From contig SDOX01000019.1 in assembly GCA_004565275.1 (NCBI GenBank), forward strand, positions 306,340 through 370,339: a DNA stretch of 64,000 nt, given 5' to 3'. The position numbers and the translations under genes were made by a program. The stretch is from Nannochloropsis salina CCMP1776 (lineage: Eukaryota; Sar; Eustigmatophyceae; Eustigmatales; Monodopsidaceae). Of this stretch, positions 53,254-63,952 are shown in pieces. Numbering within the stretch: position 1 is the stretch's first letter; the number at the start of each line of letters is the position of its first letter. The notes beneath the pieces are model-generated. The model was not told where the DNA came from. It made no database searches and worked only from the letters and a program-made list of their open reading frames with translations.

Positions 53254-55174
53254 ATGGTCTGCGAGAATGAAAGCCAGCCTTTGGCACTTTCAGAAACCTA
53301 CGTCCGGCGGCGTCGTGGCAGCAGTATCACAGGTCGACGAGCCATAGTCGTGGTTGATCCCCTGTCTAGTGGTGCGCTGTTGGCTCAGGTATGTGACGTT
53401 CTTGCTAGGGAAGACACTTCCTTCGAATCACCGACTGAATGGTCAGGGTGGCCGGGTTTGCACGCATTTTTAAAACGATATTTAGTTTAATTGCTAGTGT
53501 AATAGTGGCAAGGGTTAAAAATTGGCAGGCATTTACCAAAGACTCAGGTGTCATGCTCAGTATACAGTCTTAATCGTCACGTGGGATATTACCGCTTTCC
53601 CCCAGATGGCGCGCGACAGGGGTTACGCCGTCATTCGTGTCCTCTCCACCACCTTCTCTGAAGATGTACTGGCGCTGCTACCCGCCGCTTGCAAAGATCT
53701 CCAGTTCGCCGCATCCATCCAACATGCGGGCGACGTCGAGGCAACCCTGGCCTCCATCCGTTCGCTGGGGGGAGGCCCGCACAACGGAATTTTCGAAATC
53801 GTCGGGCTGACTTGCGGGTGCGAAAGCGGGGTTGAGCTGGCCGATGCTCTTTCCGCCAGATACGGGGAGGGGATGAAGAGCAACGGTGAAGCGCTCTCTC
53901 ATCACCGCCGCGACAAGTTCTTGATGGGCGAGCGGGTGAGAGGCGCCGGGTTGCGGGCGGCGCGGCAGGTGGAGACGGCGGAATGGGAAGGGATTGAGGC
54001 ATTCGCAAATGAGCTGGGCGGGAGTGGAAAGGAGCGTGGTGAGAGCCCAGGAGACAAGGGAGATTTCCAAATGGTGCTGAAGCCGGTCCGGTCAGCCGGC
54101 ACCGAGAACGTTTTCTTCGTGTCCTCCTTGAGGGAGGCTCGGAGGGCCTTCAAGGCCATTCTGGGGGAGGCGAACTTGTTTGGAGAGAGAAACGACAAGG
54201 TCTTGGCCCAGGAGTTCTTGCAGGGACAAGAGTACGTGGTGGACTGCGTCTCCAAGGGCGGCATTCATAAATGCGTGGCGATATGGGCCTATGACAAGGT
54301 GGGTTGGCTCGGGTCAAGGAGAGGAGGGAGCATGGCCGCGGCATAAAGATGGGAAGGGGATAGGCTCCCAGAGACCTCCGCAGTCGCCAACCCCACGCGC
54401 AGGGCGGACCGGGGGCTAAGAGGCTCTCTCCCAACCCCTTTTCTCTCCCCCCCTCCCCCCTAGGCCCCCTGTAACGGCAGTAAGTTCGTCTACTTCGGAG
54501 TCAACCTCTTCGAGTCCGGAGACGGGGCCCGGGAGGAGCGGATGACCGACTACATCTTCGGCGTTCTGGACGCTCTGGGAATCAGGGAGGGGCCCACGCA
54601 CTCGGAGGTGATGTGGCTGGAAGGGGAGGACCAGCCCTGTCTGATTGAGGTGGGCGCGCGGCCGCACGGCGGGGAGGGGACTTTCACGGAGCTCTCCACG
54701 CCCTGCCTCTCCTACAACCAGCTCTCCGTCACCCTGGACGCCATCGAGGACAACGGGAAGTTCGAGGCCTTGCCCAGACGCCCGGGTCGGCTCAAGGCCC
54801 ACGCGCGAGAGGCGACGCTGGTCTCGCGCCAGGCCGGGGTCCTGCTCGCCTATCCCATGCTGGACGAGGTGCGGGCATTGCGCTCTTACAAGAGCATGGA
54901 GATGAAGGTGGTGCCGGGGCAAGACCTTCCCCTGACAGTAGACTTCCTGTCGACGCCGGGAAGCGTGATGCTCGTGCACGCGGACTGGGAGCTGGTGGTG
55001 AGGGACTACGAGCAGATCCACGCCTGGGAGGCAGAAGGCAGCTTTTACGAGGTGGTTGAGGACGTGGTGGAGGGAGACGAGGAGGGGCGTGAGGAGGAGG
55101 GGGGAGAGAAAGCCAAAGGGGGCGAGATGGAAGCGGCGAAGAAGGAGGACAAGCGTGCGAGTGGAGCGGAGTAG
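53254..55174 (+). CDS. ATP-grasp family carboxylate-amine ligase
   Basis: Exons 53254-53388, 53606-54298 and 54464-55174, all phase 0, give 512 residues. An N-terminal Rossmann-like start (IVVVDPLSSGALLAQ|MARDRGYAVIRVLS) is normal for biotin-carboxylase-like ATP-grasp ligases. The ATP-grasp core shows MVLKPVRSAGTENVFFV (ATP-binding Lys), AQEFLQGQEYVVDCVSK and, after the third splice, LIEVGARPHGGEGTF (metal-binding end). The last 40 residues are Glu/Lys-rich. The closest group I can name is the bacterial L-amino-acid (dipeptide) ligases and related enzymes; the substrate is unknown. No biosynthetic neighbours give a hint. Confidence 0.85.
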
Positions 55175-55818
55175 GAGCCGTGGGGCGCATGCAGGCAGTC
55201 TCTTTCCAACGAGGTATCCCGCCTGGCGTTGTGGGGAGCCCCTGTGCGCTGACCTCCTTTCATTGTTGCGAATCCCGACACCTGTGGGTTTCTGATACGA
55301 ATTGGAGGATGTCTACGGGCGGAGTGCGCCGGCGTCTCAGCTGTGCTTCCCTCCACGTGTCAACAAAAAGTGTGAATTGAGGTAGACCTGGGCTGAGAGT
55401 AAGTCTTTTGCGGAAGCTGGTTGTAAGCGTTCTGTAGAAGATGAAGACCTATTGAAGTCTCCCACGTATTTGTTTCTTTCTATAGACCTACTGGACACAC
55501 GTCCGACTGTGAGCGCGTCATCAAGCTGGCTTTGGAAAGCACAAAATATCGAATACAGACGAAAAAGCGGGGTCCGCAAGTACTTTGCTTCTTTTCGTGC
55601 TCCCTTCTGTGAGCCCGCTTACCCTGCAGGATGGGGGTGAGTAGGAGTGTACATCAAGAGGGTGTCCAGGAGGTCGTTATGTACAAGAGGGGAGGTGCAC
55701 GCTCGCCCCGAATTTTTGTCCCCCAGCCACGCCCGAGAATCCCGCCAGCCAGGCTGCCTGTTCCTTCCTTCAAGGACCAATGTACAAAGTGCATATACAT
55801 GTCCGCCGGCTCCGCCTC
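55175..55818. other. Convergent intergenic region
   Basis: 644 bases between the 3' ends of the ATP-grasp gene (+) and the Qa-SNARE (-). Searched for a membrane-anchor exon for the SNARE: none seen. Confidence 0.5.
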
Positions 55819-56706
55819 TCAGGAGAGACTGCAGCCGGCCTGGTATTTGGCTGCTTTCGCCACCTGCTCCAAGCCCGACTTGGCGGCGGCGTGGGAGTGC
55901 TGCACGTTTTGCTCGATGGCGTCGATGTCCTCCTGCTGCCGCGACACCAGCTCTCCCAGGTCGCGGAAAATCTCGTTCACTTTCACGACGGACTGGTTGA
56001 TGGCCACTATCTCCTCCTCGCGCTCTTGGAGCAGGCGCTCGTCCAGGTCTTCCGCCTGCAAGAGCTGCATTTCCTGCTGCCCGTGCTGCCGCTCTATCAG
56101 CTGCCCCCCCCTTCCCGCGCCTGGCTCATCTCCATTTCCAATCCCCGACCCTCTCAACAAATCCTCGGCTCGCCGGCCAGCCAACTTGAGCTCCCGTAGT
56201 CTCACCGCCGCGGCCCGCTCCAAGTTCTCGAACCGGAGTTTCAACCGCTGAGCGTCCTTGCTCATTTTCTGCACCTCCAAACGAGCCTTGTCCTTCTCTG
56301 CTTTGCTCCGCACGCCCTCCACCGTCCGCAACTGTACATGTACCAGTTGCTCGACGCGGCTTCCCACCTCCTTCACCACGGAGCCTTGCGCCTGCAGCTG
56401 GCTTCTCAGCTCGCTGTCGTCACGGGGCCCGCCCAGGACGCGCGAAAGCTTTTCGAACAGCTGCACTTGCTGCTGGTATTGGAGAAGAGCATGGCGCAAT
56501 GGCGGGACAGAGCTTCCAGGAGTGTGATCCGTGCTGCCGTTTGTCGCGCTTCGGCTCCCGCTCGCATAGATGCTCCTCCCGTTGCTCTCCCCAAAGGTCA
56601 CTACAGGTTTAGATGTTAAAGCTCCTCCGTTGCCGTACCCGACTCCACCGTTCATGCCCCCGTTCTCGTAAGAGTGACTGTGGCTCGCCACATCTTGAAA
56701 TGACAT
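55819..56706 (-). CDS. Qa-SNARE (syntaxin, Pep12/STX7-like) ending in a CaaX box
   Basis: 295 residues from MSFQDVAS, a start typical of SYP2/Pep12 syntaxins; the frame continues upstream but looks like 5' UTR. The Habc domain lies at residues about 75-185. The SNARE motif is near residues 230-290: REEEIVAINQSVVKVNEIFR, then DLGELVSRQQEDIDAIEQNV, with the zero-layer Gln kept. The protein ends AKYQAGCSLS and stop, where other Qa-SNAREs have a 20-residue membrane helix. CSLS fits a CaaX prenylation box. No downstream exon with a hydrophobic helix and no strong GT donor before the stop were found. Vti1 (33103-34270) is the known partner of this syntaxin class. Confidence 0.88.
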   Translation of the reverse strand: MSFQDVASHSHSYENGGMNGGVGYGNGGALTSKPVVTFGESNGRSIYASGSRSATNGSTDHTPGSSVPPLRHALLQYQQQVQLFEKLSRVLGGPRDDSELRSQLQAQGSVVKEVGSRVEQLVHVQLRTVEGVRSKAEKDKARLEVQKMSKDAQRLKLRFENLERAAAVRLRELKLAGRRAEDLLRGSGIGNGDEPGAGRGGQLIERQHGQQEMQLLQAEDLDERLLQEREEEIVAINQSVVKVNEIFRDLGELVSRQQEDIDAIEQNVQHSHAAAKSGLEQVAKAAKYQAGCSLS

Positions 56707-57424
56707 GGGTGCAAGAACTTCAAAGTCTGTTAAGAGCGGGTGGGATGGAGCAGAGAGGCGAAGCCAGAGGCCACAGTGGAACAGCCTGTACCTAGACGGA
56801 AAAAGTGCCGACGTGAATTTGCCAGAAACAGTTGAGGCGCACCCAAATCCAGCAATAACATAGAACGAGTTGGCAGGAAGGTGAAATGCCACCATGGCGC
56901 CTCGAGTTTGTTCGCCGTGACAGGCAGGCAGAACGCGGCAGCATCATGACGGGGGGGTTAGGGGGGGGCTCGCCTATTGCTGCCCCCGGGTCATGTCTTT
57001 GCCGTCATATTGGCCCTCCTTCGGGTGCCTTAAGGCTTTGATGCGTCAGAATGGATGAGAAGAGATCGTGACATGTTGCGCTTCGTCGCGGCAGGTGGCA
57101 CCAGACAGTCTTGCGTCTTGTAAGTGTTTCTGTGCTCCTCCCCCTCGAGTGGCGGAGATCCTCGGACAAGTCAGCTTGAAGCCCGGTCCCGCGCCAGCCT
57201 GAGGGGGCCCTCCACCCTTTTGGGCAATTTTCACGCACGTTTCCGCATTCAAAGTGCTTATATACGCTCTTGTATGATGTAGAATAATAATTGGCGGAGA
57301 TATCAACTTTTTATAGACTTACTCCGCCACTCATCCTCTTTCCTTCACACGTACGGCAGTGAGTTCGGGGATCCATCGTGAAAACTTATCCAGACACCGA
57401 AGAAAAGGAAAATAGACATTAATT
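56707..57424. promoter_or_regulatory. Divergent intergenic region, Qa-SNARE / GGPP synthase
   Basis: 718 bases between head-to-head starts. A G-run lies near 56951-56970. No gene seen. Confidence 0.5.
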
Positions 57425-58969
57425 ATGGTTGGATTCACTACATCAACCTGCTTGGTGCTATCCTTAGCAGCTCTGAGCGGCACGCGTACCACGGGTAGGT
57501 TGTTGCTTAAAATGTCAGGCATCTAGGCGGACCTCGACTCGATCTTCGAGGGGCCTGCTCCTCATGCTGTGCCTTTGCATCTTGCATGCACGGCCCAATC
57601 TTTTTTTGTTCTCTCGTTGAGGCATATTTGGATATGCATGGCGCTCCGAAGCAATTGATCCAGGGAAAGTGCGGGCAATACTTGCGGTGCAACTCCGCTT
57701 TTTAACAATCTTCTCGTCGCTCTTCAGTCTTGCTCAGCCTAATGTTTCAATGTTCATCAACCCACAGCTTTCCAGCCGGTGGCAAGACCACCTGCCTCTT
57801 CTTGTCACTCTGGCACCCCGTCGGTCTCCGGCCCATGCAGCACCAACACCAGGCGCCACCCCCGCGGCTGGGTTATGGCGGCGGCAGCCACCACCGCAGA
57901 CGCCCACAGCACCAGCCGAACCTCCTCTCCCTCCGCCGCCGCCTCCGCCAGCAGCCTGCCCACCTTTGATTTGAACAAGTAAGGAGGTGTCATGGCAGGG
58001 CCGAGGAGGGAAGTCCGGGCTGAGGCCAGTGCGGTGGCACTGCCTGTACTATAGCACACTTATCATCGAATTCCAACAAACTCCCTCCCCAGGTACCTGC
58101 TCGACAAGAAGGACGCAGTGGAAAGCGCCTTAGATGCCTCACTCCAAGTGACCTCGCCGCAAGTTGCGAAGATTACCGAGTCCATGCGCTACTCCCTTCT
58201 GGCGGGAGGCAAGCGGATACGGCCGATCATGTGCATCGCCGCCTGTGAGATGGCGGGCGGGACAGCCGAAGACGCGATGGCAGCAGCGGTCGCCCTGGAG
58301 ATGATCCACACGATGAGCCTGATCCACGACGACCTGCCCTCCATGGACAACGACTCCCTGCGCCGGGGCAAGCCCACCAACCACGTCATCTATGGCGAGG
58401 ACGTGGCTATTCTGGCGGGAGATGCGCTGCTCTCCACCGCCTTCGAGCACGTGGCCAAGCACACCCCGTCGCACGTGCCTGCGGAGCGCGTCGTGAGTGT
58501 GATCGCGCGCCTGGCCGCCTCGGTGGGGGCGACGGGGCTGGCGGGCGGGCAGGTGATGGATTTGGAGTGCGAGGGAAAGAAAGGCGTGGGGCTAGAGGAG
58601 CTAACCTGGATCCACACGCACAAGACGGCGGCCCTGCTGAAGGTGAGCGTGGCGGCGGGGGCGATCCTGGGAGGGGCAAGCGCGGAGGAGGTGGAGGCGT
58701 GCGAGACGTACGCCCTGGACATCGGGCTGGCCTTCCAGGTGGCGGACGACATCCTGGACGTAACCGCCTCCACGGAGGCCCTGGGCAAGACGGCGGGGAA
58801 GGATCTAAACATGGACAAGACCACCTACCCGAAGCTCCTGGGGCTGGAGGGGAGCCGGGAGGAGGCGAGGCGGCTGGTGGGAGAGGCCAAGGCGGCCCTG
58901 GGCCGGTTCGGAGGTCGGGCCGCGCCGCTTTTGGCGATCGCCGACTACATCGTGGAGAGGAAGAACTAG
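57425..58969 (+). CDS. Plastid geranylgeranyl diphosphate synthase (three exons)
   Basis: Chain-elongating prenyl transferase supplying carotenoid, chlorophyll and tocopherol pathways. Exons 57425-57494, 57768-57978 and 58093-58969 with phases 1 and 2 give 385 residues. Exon 1 is a signal peptide ([20 protein letters not shown]); the splice creates TTA-FQP, a heterokont plastid motif; exon 2 is a Ser/Thr/Ala/Pro-rich transit peptide. The enzyme starts at [20 protein letters not shown]. Key motifs: GGKRIRP, first Asp-rich motif [31 protein letters not shown], and second motif DDILD. The bacterial/plastid form of the first motif (two extra residues) points to GGPP rather than cytosolic FPP; product length still needs assay. 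Exon 1 rests on splice signals and motif. Confidence 0.9.
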
Positions 58970-59782
58970 GAAGGGAGGACGGGAACGGGTGTCGCGTGGG
59001 GCGGGGCGGCCGTAGGAGGGACCGTGGGTGACTGGGAGCGACGGAAGAAGCTTTAGAAGGGAGGACCGGGTGGCGGCAACGCATGAGAGGCGAGAGGCCG
59101 TGCGGTGGGAGCGGAGGGGGCCGGGGTCGGGATATTTGTGAGCAGGTGAGAGATTGTTTGCGCCCTGCGGAGAGAAGGGAAGAAGCGGGAGGCAGGGTAT
59201 GGAGAGAGGGCGACGTCGGGGGGCTTGTACAGACCAGTGTCCTGAACCTCCTATTGAGACGCGAGGGGCGAAGAGGACGTACGTACGGAAGAGGAAAAGA
59301 AAGGAAGGGATACCTGCGGGGACTGGCCGAGTGGGTATCGTCGGGGGGCATGTCATGCGCTCATGCCAGAAAGAGGACCCCCGAACAATGAGAAAGAAGG
59401 AGAAGGGTGCTTGTTTGCGGTTCGAACATGACTGCGTGGCGGCGGGGGATGGTAAATGCAGGCGGCGTGTCAGATTGAGGAAATGGAGGGCTCGAAATCA
59501 TGAAAGCAAACGGACGGAGGTGGGGCCACAGATTTGGTCCGGGTGATCCCGATGGCGCATCGTGCGTGTATTCCTGCTTTTCCCTGCTTGCTCCCATTCC
59601 CTCCTGAGGCTGCCGCAAGGCCGCTGGGTCGCCTTCTCCTCACAGCCACTCTCGATTTCCCAAAGCAGCAAGTGCGAAAGGCGATACCAACGCACCCCAT
59701 CCCACAACTTATTACGTACAACCACACCCTGCCTGGCCTGCCCTCCTCACTCGCGCTCCTACTCCCACCATCCCTCCTCTGC
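58970..59782. other. Convergent intergenic region
   Basis: About 810 bases between the 3' ends of GGPP synthase (+) and QCR7 (-). G/A-rich in the first half; no gene recognised. Confidence 0.5.
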
Positions 59783-60568
59783 CTACGGGTTCAGGAGCTT
59801 TCGCTCCGTTTCCTCCGCCTCTACCTCGTCCAGTGCGTGACTCAAGTACGGTTTCAAAGGGGTTTGCATCTTTTGCAGATCCGCAGGGAGGTACTTCTTC
59901 TTCAGAGAGATCTCGATCGCTCGTTTGATGCGTCGCTCCCGGGCCAATTGCTCTTCCGGAGACAAATGGTGGATGGCTTTCGTCACTGCCTGATCCTCCA
60001 GGAACAGATCTTGATAGCGTAATCCTGTGTAACGGTAACGGGGAAGGAAAGTGACAGTGCTAGGTGAGACACGCCGTTGTCAGGCTAGAGCGCGCACCGT
60101 GGAATGTAGGGCGGCGTTATCTGATGTCTCAGTTTCGCCGCGAAAGAAGAAAGACCCATGTAAAGAGTATCTTCAAATAAGCCAGTAAACTCCATTGGGG
60201 AAGTAAAAGGTAGATATGAAAACACACGTAGCGCGGATCGATATTCTCAAGAGATGCGATAGAAGGGCATGCAACGGACTGACGCATCAATAAGGTGCAC
60301 AGAGCAGTCCGCTCCCCACTCATGTAAAAATCAGTAGCCCTGGCGCCAACACATCGTCATTTGCTACCTCATCAATATGATTTGTTGTCGAGTGGCTCGT
60401 GATTAACGCAACAAACATGGAAAGAACCTCCATGAAGGCTGTGAAACAGGACGCTATACGAGCTTCCGAAAATTAACAGCCTCACGTACCATAGTTGTTG
60501 AGTTCTCCGACGACCAGTTTGGTGTAAGATGAGCGCAAGCCATCCCAGAACTTAGTTATTACAGACAT
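59783..60568 (-). CDS. QCR7: Mitochondrial complex III subunit 7 (QCR7/UQCRB)
   Basis: Two exons, 60490-60568 and 59783-60024, joined by a phase-1 GT-AG intron of 465 bases, give 106 residues (family about 110-125). The joined start is MSVITKFWDGLRSSYTKLVV, and the splice makes NNYGLRYQDLFLED, matching the family's 'NKLGLRYDDLL'. Then SPEEQLARERRIKRAIEISL (the RxxRIKRA-type core) and LPADLQKMQ, ending in an acidic-basic helix. It binds on the matrix side of cytochrome b in the bc1 complex. No cleavable presequence, as usual for QCR7. Confidence 0.9.
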
Positions 60569-61106
60569 TGGGAATACGCTTGGTCTCACTCGTGTTATAG
60601 AGCGTCTGAAAGGGGCAGTGAAGGAAGCAGAGGAAAGGCAAAGGTGGTGAGCACAGCCGGATAGCAACATGTACACCATGGCCGACCCTCAGTGACAAGA
60701 GCGCCCCCGTTACTAAGCCTTTGGATCGACTCGACAACGGCGGACCGATGAGCGTGGGCAAGAAGTCAGATGCACGCCAAGGCACCTTGGGCGCGACTGG
60801 ATCATTGACCTCGTCTGTCGGGGCCTCCCGGTCCACACGGGTCGGCCGGGGGCGTCCTCCGGGTATCGTTTCCTGGTGATACTGCGAGGGTCTCGGAAGA
60901 CATGCCTCTCGTGCCGCAATGGAGAGCAATCTTGAACGACAGTCACACCCATCAGAAAGGAAGAAAGATGTTTGATTGGCTGTTCGAAACACACATGACG
61001 TTTAATTACGCAATCGTCTGAATCTTCTTACCCACTTCTTTCTTTATGTGGCTTGGCGGTTCAGATGCTTGCTCGTATTTTTATGCACAGATTTTTTCAT
61101 GTACAA
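60569..61106. other. Intergenic: QCR7 upstream region, transporter 3' flank
   Basis: 538 bases; nothing recognised. Confidence 0.5.
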
Positions 61107-63073
61107 TCAAACAATGTCTTCGCCATCCAGCAATGGCTTCTGCAACAAATTTTCTCCTTTTTTCCCGTCCACTCCTTCCCCCCACCTGCCCAATTGCTGT
61201 CCCTTTCCGAATTCCCCCACTCCACCGTGGCGACGGCGAAGGGAGTCTGTCGGTGAGAGCGGCCCCTTGCCATTTTCGGTGACATCTTTTGGGCGCTCCT
61301 TTCGTGTGCGACTTGCTCCCTTATCCCTTCTGTCGTCGCCCCTCAGGAAATACCCATACTCTGTCCATACGTAGTAAAGAAGGATGCCAGTCCAGAGTAT
61401 GAAGAGGCGGGCCCAAGCGACAGCTGGAAGGTTGACCGCTAAGTACACATTCAAGACAACACCCGCCACAGGCACGTAGGGTACCGCGGGGCAGGCGAAA
61501 CAGACCCCCGGCGGTGGGGCTAGGTAGTCCCCAGGCCGGAGCAGGGGCACAAGCACGAAGAGGGGCGAGAGCCAGATTGCCGTGTCTAAAGCAAGGATTC
61601 CAGTGCTGGTCTTGTATTTGTACATGGAAAGAGGCAGAGCACAGGCCGGAAGCAGGGCGACGAGACAGCGGGTGGTGTAAACGCGTCTTGTGGACCGCTG
61701 CAGAAGCAGGGCGGCGCAGACGGTTCCGTATGCCAGAATCACACCGATGTCCAGGAGCTCCGAGAGAAGCCTGACGTTGAAAAACGCGGCCAGGGCCATG
61801 GGCAGGAACCCGCACAACGCCTGTGCGTTCATCGGCGTCTTAAAGCGTGGGTGGATGCGAGCGAGCGCCGCGGGGAGAAGACCGTCTCGGGCGATGCCTA
61901 GCCAGATGCGGGCCTGGGCAAAGAGGCCAATGAGGAGGGTGGTGGCGAGCCCCACCACCCCCCCGAGAGAGATGACGGCCTGCACCCACGCGAGGCCCAG
62001 ACCCGCGAAGGCCGAGGACAGGGGGGCGGCCAGGTCGATGGCGTCGAAGGGCACCATGCCCGTGAGGACCAGACAGACGGCGCAGTAGATGCCGACGCAG
62101 GTGGCTAGGGAGACCAGGATGGCTCGAGGCATGTCACGCAGGGGGTCCTGACATTCCTCCGAGGAGGAGGCGATCGTGTCAAAGCCCACATAGGAGAAGA
62201 AGACGGTGGAGGATGTGCGGAAGACGGCCTCGAGGCCCCGGGGGAAGAAGGGGAGCCAGTGCCGGGGCTGGACATGGAAGAGGCCGAGGGCGCAGACGAG
62301 CAGGATCACCGCCACCTTGGCGCTGGTAAGGATCGCGTTCAGGACGGCACCCGTCTCTGTCCCCCTGCAGAGCACGAGGGTGTGGAGGAGGAGGAGGAGG
62401 GGTGCGACCAGGCTGAGACTGAAGAGCTCAGTGACAGGCACGGGGGCGAGCCAGGCGGGGACGGGACCGAGCCCGGCGTGCTTCAGGAAGTCCACCAGGT
62501 ACAGGGCGAAGGAGCGCGATATCAAAGCAGCAGCTACAGTATAGTCGACGAGCAGGTTGATGCTGACAAGCAGCGCAGGCAGCTCCCCGAAGGTGACGTG
62601 GGTATAGAGGAAGACGGTGCCCGCCTGGGGGTACCGCGACGCCATTTCTGAATAACACAAAGCGTCTATTGCCGCGATAATACCACTGAATATGTAACTA
62701 AATACGACAGCAGGACCAGCACCTGCAGCAGCTACTCCGGTTAGAGAGAAGACGCCCGCTCCAATACTCCCGCCTACGCCCAACATGGTCAATTGCCAGA
62801 AGCCCAGTTGCCGCTTCAGATGCTGAAAATGGACATGGCCATCGTCCCCCTCGGTGTCAGGATCCGCTCCTGCAACTAACGGCAGTCGTATGCCTTGATC
62901 GTATGAGTTAAAGCCCATTTATGATCGAGATGGTCGAGACAATCGTCCATTTGAGCCAACACTTTGAGTACCGTGCTAGAAAAGATCGACGACTTACCTG
63001 CCTCACTTTTCAGATGAAATGCACGGTCATGTATGTGTCTCCAAAACGACGCCGGCCGCCCGTTCAATCCCAT
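61107..63073 (-). CDS. Cationic amino-acid transporter (APC superfamily, CAT/SLC7 type)
   Basis: Exon 1 62998-63073 and exon 2 61107-62875 (or 62869), phase 1, give about 614 residues. The spliced N-terminus is MGLNGRPASFWRHIHDRAFH, a cytosolic amphipathic lead. The first helix LTMLGVGGSIGAGVFSLTG has the APC glycine motif that holds the substrate. Further helices include IFSGIIAAIDALCYSEMASR, FFSYVGFDTIASSSEEC, PRAILVSLATCVGIYCAVCL and about 14 in all, as in CAT proteins. The ~80-residue C-terminal tail is basic and Gly-rich, ending PLLDGEDIV with a possible dileucine sorting signal (KPLLDG). The membrane (plasma, vacuole) is unknown. Start without exon 1 would be the Met at 62918. Confidence 0.9.
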
Positions 63074-63394
63074 TGTTACCTGTGAGTGAGACGAGGGACG
63101 CGACCATGGCATCGCGTGTGATTATTTTGGGGACTCTTTATCGAAGGGAGTGGTCGCTCAGAGCAAGCCTCCGCGAGAGCGAGTGAGCGGCCTGGGAGCG
63201 ACGCCGTGGTCTCTGCCCATGCTAGTCGTGGCTTGCAGCGGTGCACAGTGGTTTACATGATATACGAGAAGAATTCAGGCTTTTCCAAGGTCAGGGTGCG
63301 ACTGTTGAGTGTAAGTATAACGCGTGGATCTGGCCAGGGGCCAAGTCTCATGATTGAACCTCCTCCATCCCCAGGGCATATCAGTTTCGGAATT
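63074..63394. promoter_or_regulatory. Divergent region, transporter / SWIM-like gene
   Basis: About 320 bases before the first firm Met of the right-hand gene. It may hold that gene's first exon: gtaagt at 63312-63317 and a ccccag acceptor ending at 63374 are present, but the frames do not give a clear start. Confidence 0.4.
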
Positions 63395-63952
63395 ATGAAC
63401 TCTTTCCAGAAACTTAAGGCAAGGTCACGTTCTGAAGTGAAAGCTCCCTATCATACGACTGGTCATGAGCCTGATGTAAATGGTTGCGGTGGCGGTAAAA
63501 ACGGCGCAGCTGGACCCGCTACCCGCGGGCGCCATGCATCGTCAGCCAAAGGAGGCGCTCAAAGTGGCGGATGCAAACGCGTGCACAGCGACTCTTATAG
63601 CCCTAAAAAGGCGGGTACAATCAAGCGCAAGAGATATGAAGGGGTTACATGCAATGACAAGAAGCCGTCGGCGAAATCACAGAAAAATGAACCGACAGCC
63701 GAGGTCGAAAGACGCCCTTTCCCTTTCCGAAGGGGAGCTGGTACATTCCGCGATCGCTTGTTCCGTGCAATCAATCAGGGCATGTATTTGATTCACAACG
63801 AAAATTTGAGTACAGAGGGGAACCTACACCGTCGGTTTCATGTGTCAGGGACTACAGGTGAGATCTTGAAAGTTGAGAATACGAGCATATGCAGGAGCGA
63901 GGGTGACTTTTATTCAGCTAGTTGTGACCAAAAGAAGTCATTCACAATACAG
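63395..63952 (+). CDS. Partial gene, SWIM-domain-like protein, continues past right edge
   Basis: An open frame of 186 codons from the Met at 63395 to a splice donor (acaatacag|gtaacg, exon end 63952). The frame is also open upstream, with Met codons near 63257 and 63350, so the start is uncertain. The first part is basic, rich in Lys, Gly and Ser (nuclear-signal-like). The end reads FRDRLFRAINQGMYLIHNEN, then RRFHVSGTTGEILKVENTSI-C, which resembles the strand region before the CxC...CxH zinc site of SWIM domains ('F.V.GTTGN.Y.V'). The zinc ligands would lie in the next exon, outside the window. Plant-type SWIM proteins include E3 ligases and DNA-linked factors; function here is open. Confidence 0.5.

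Noticed and set aside
58407-59351. Pro/Arg-rich minus-strand frame opposite GGPP synthase
   Set aside because: Low-complexity shadow of a well-conserved enzyme.
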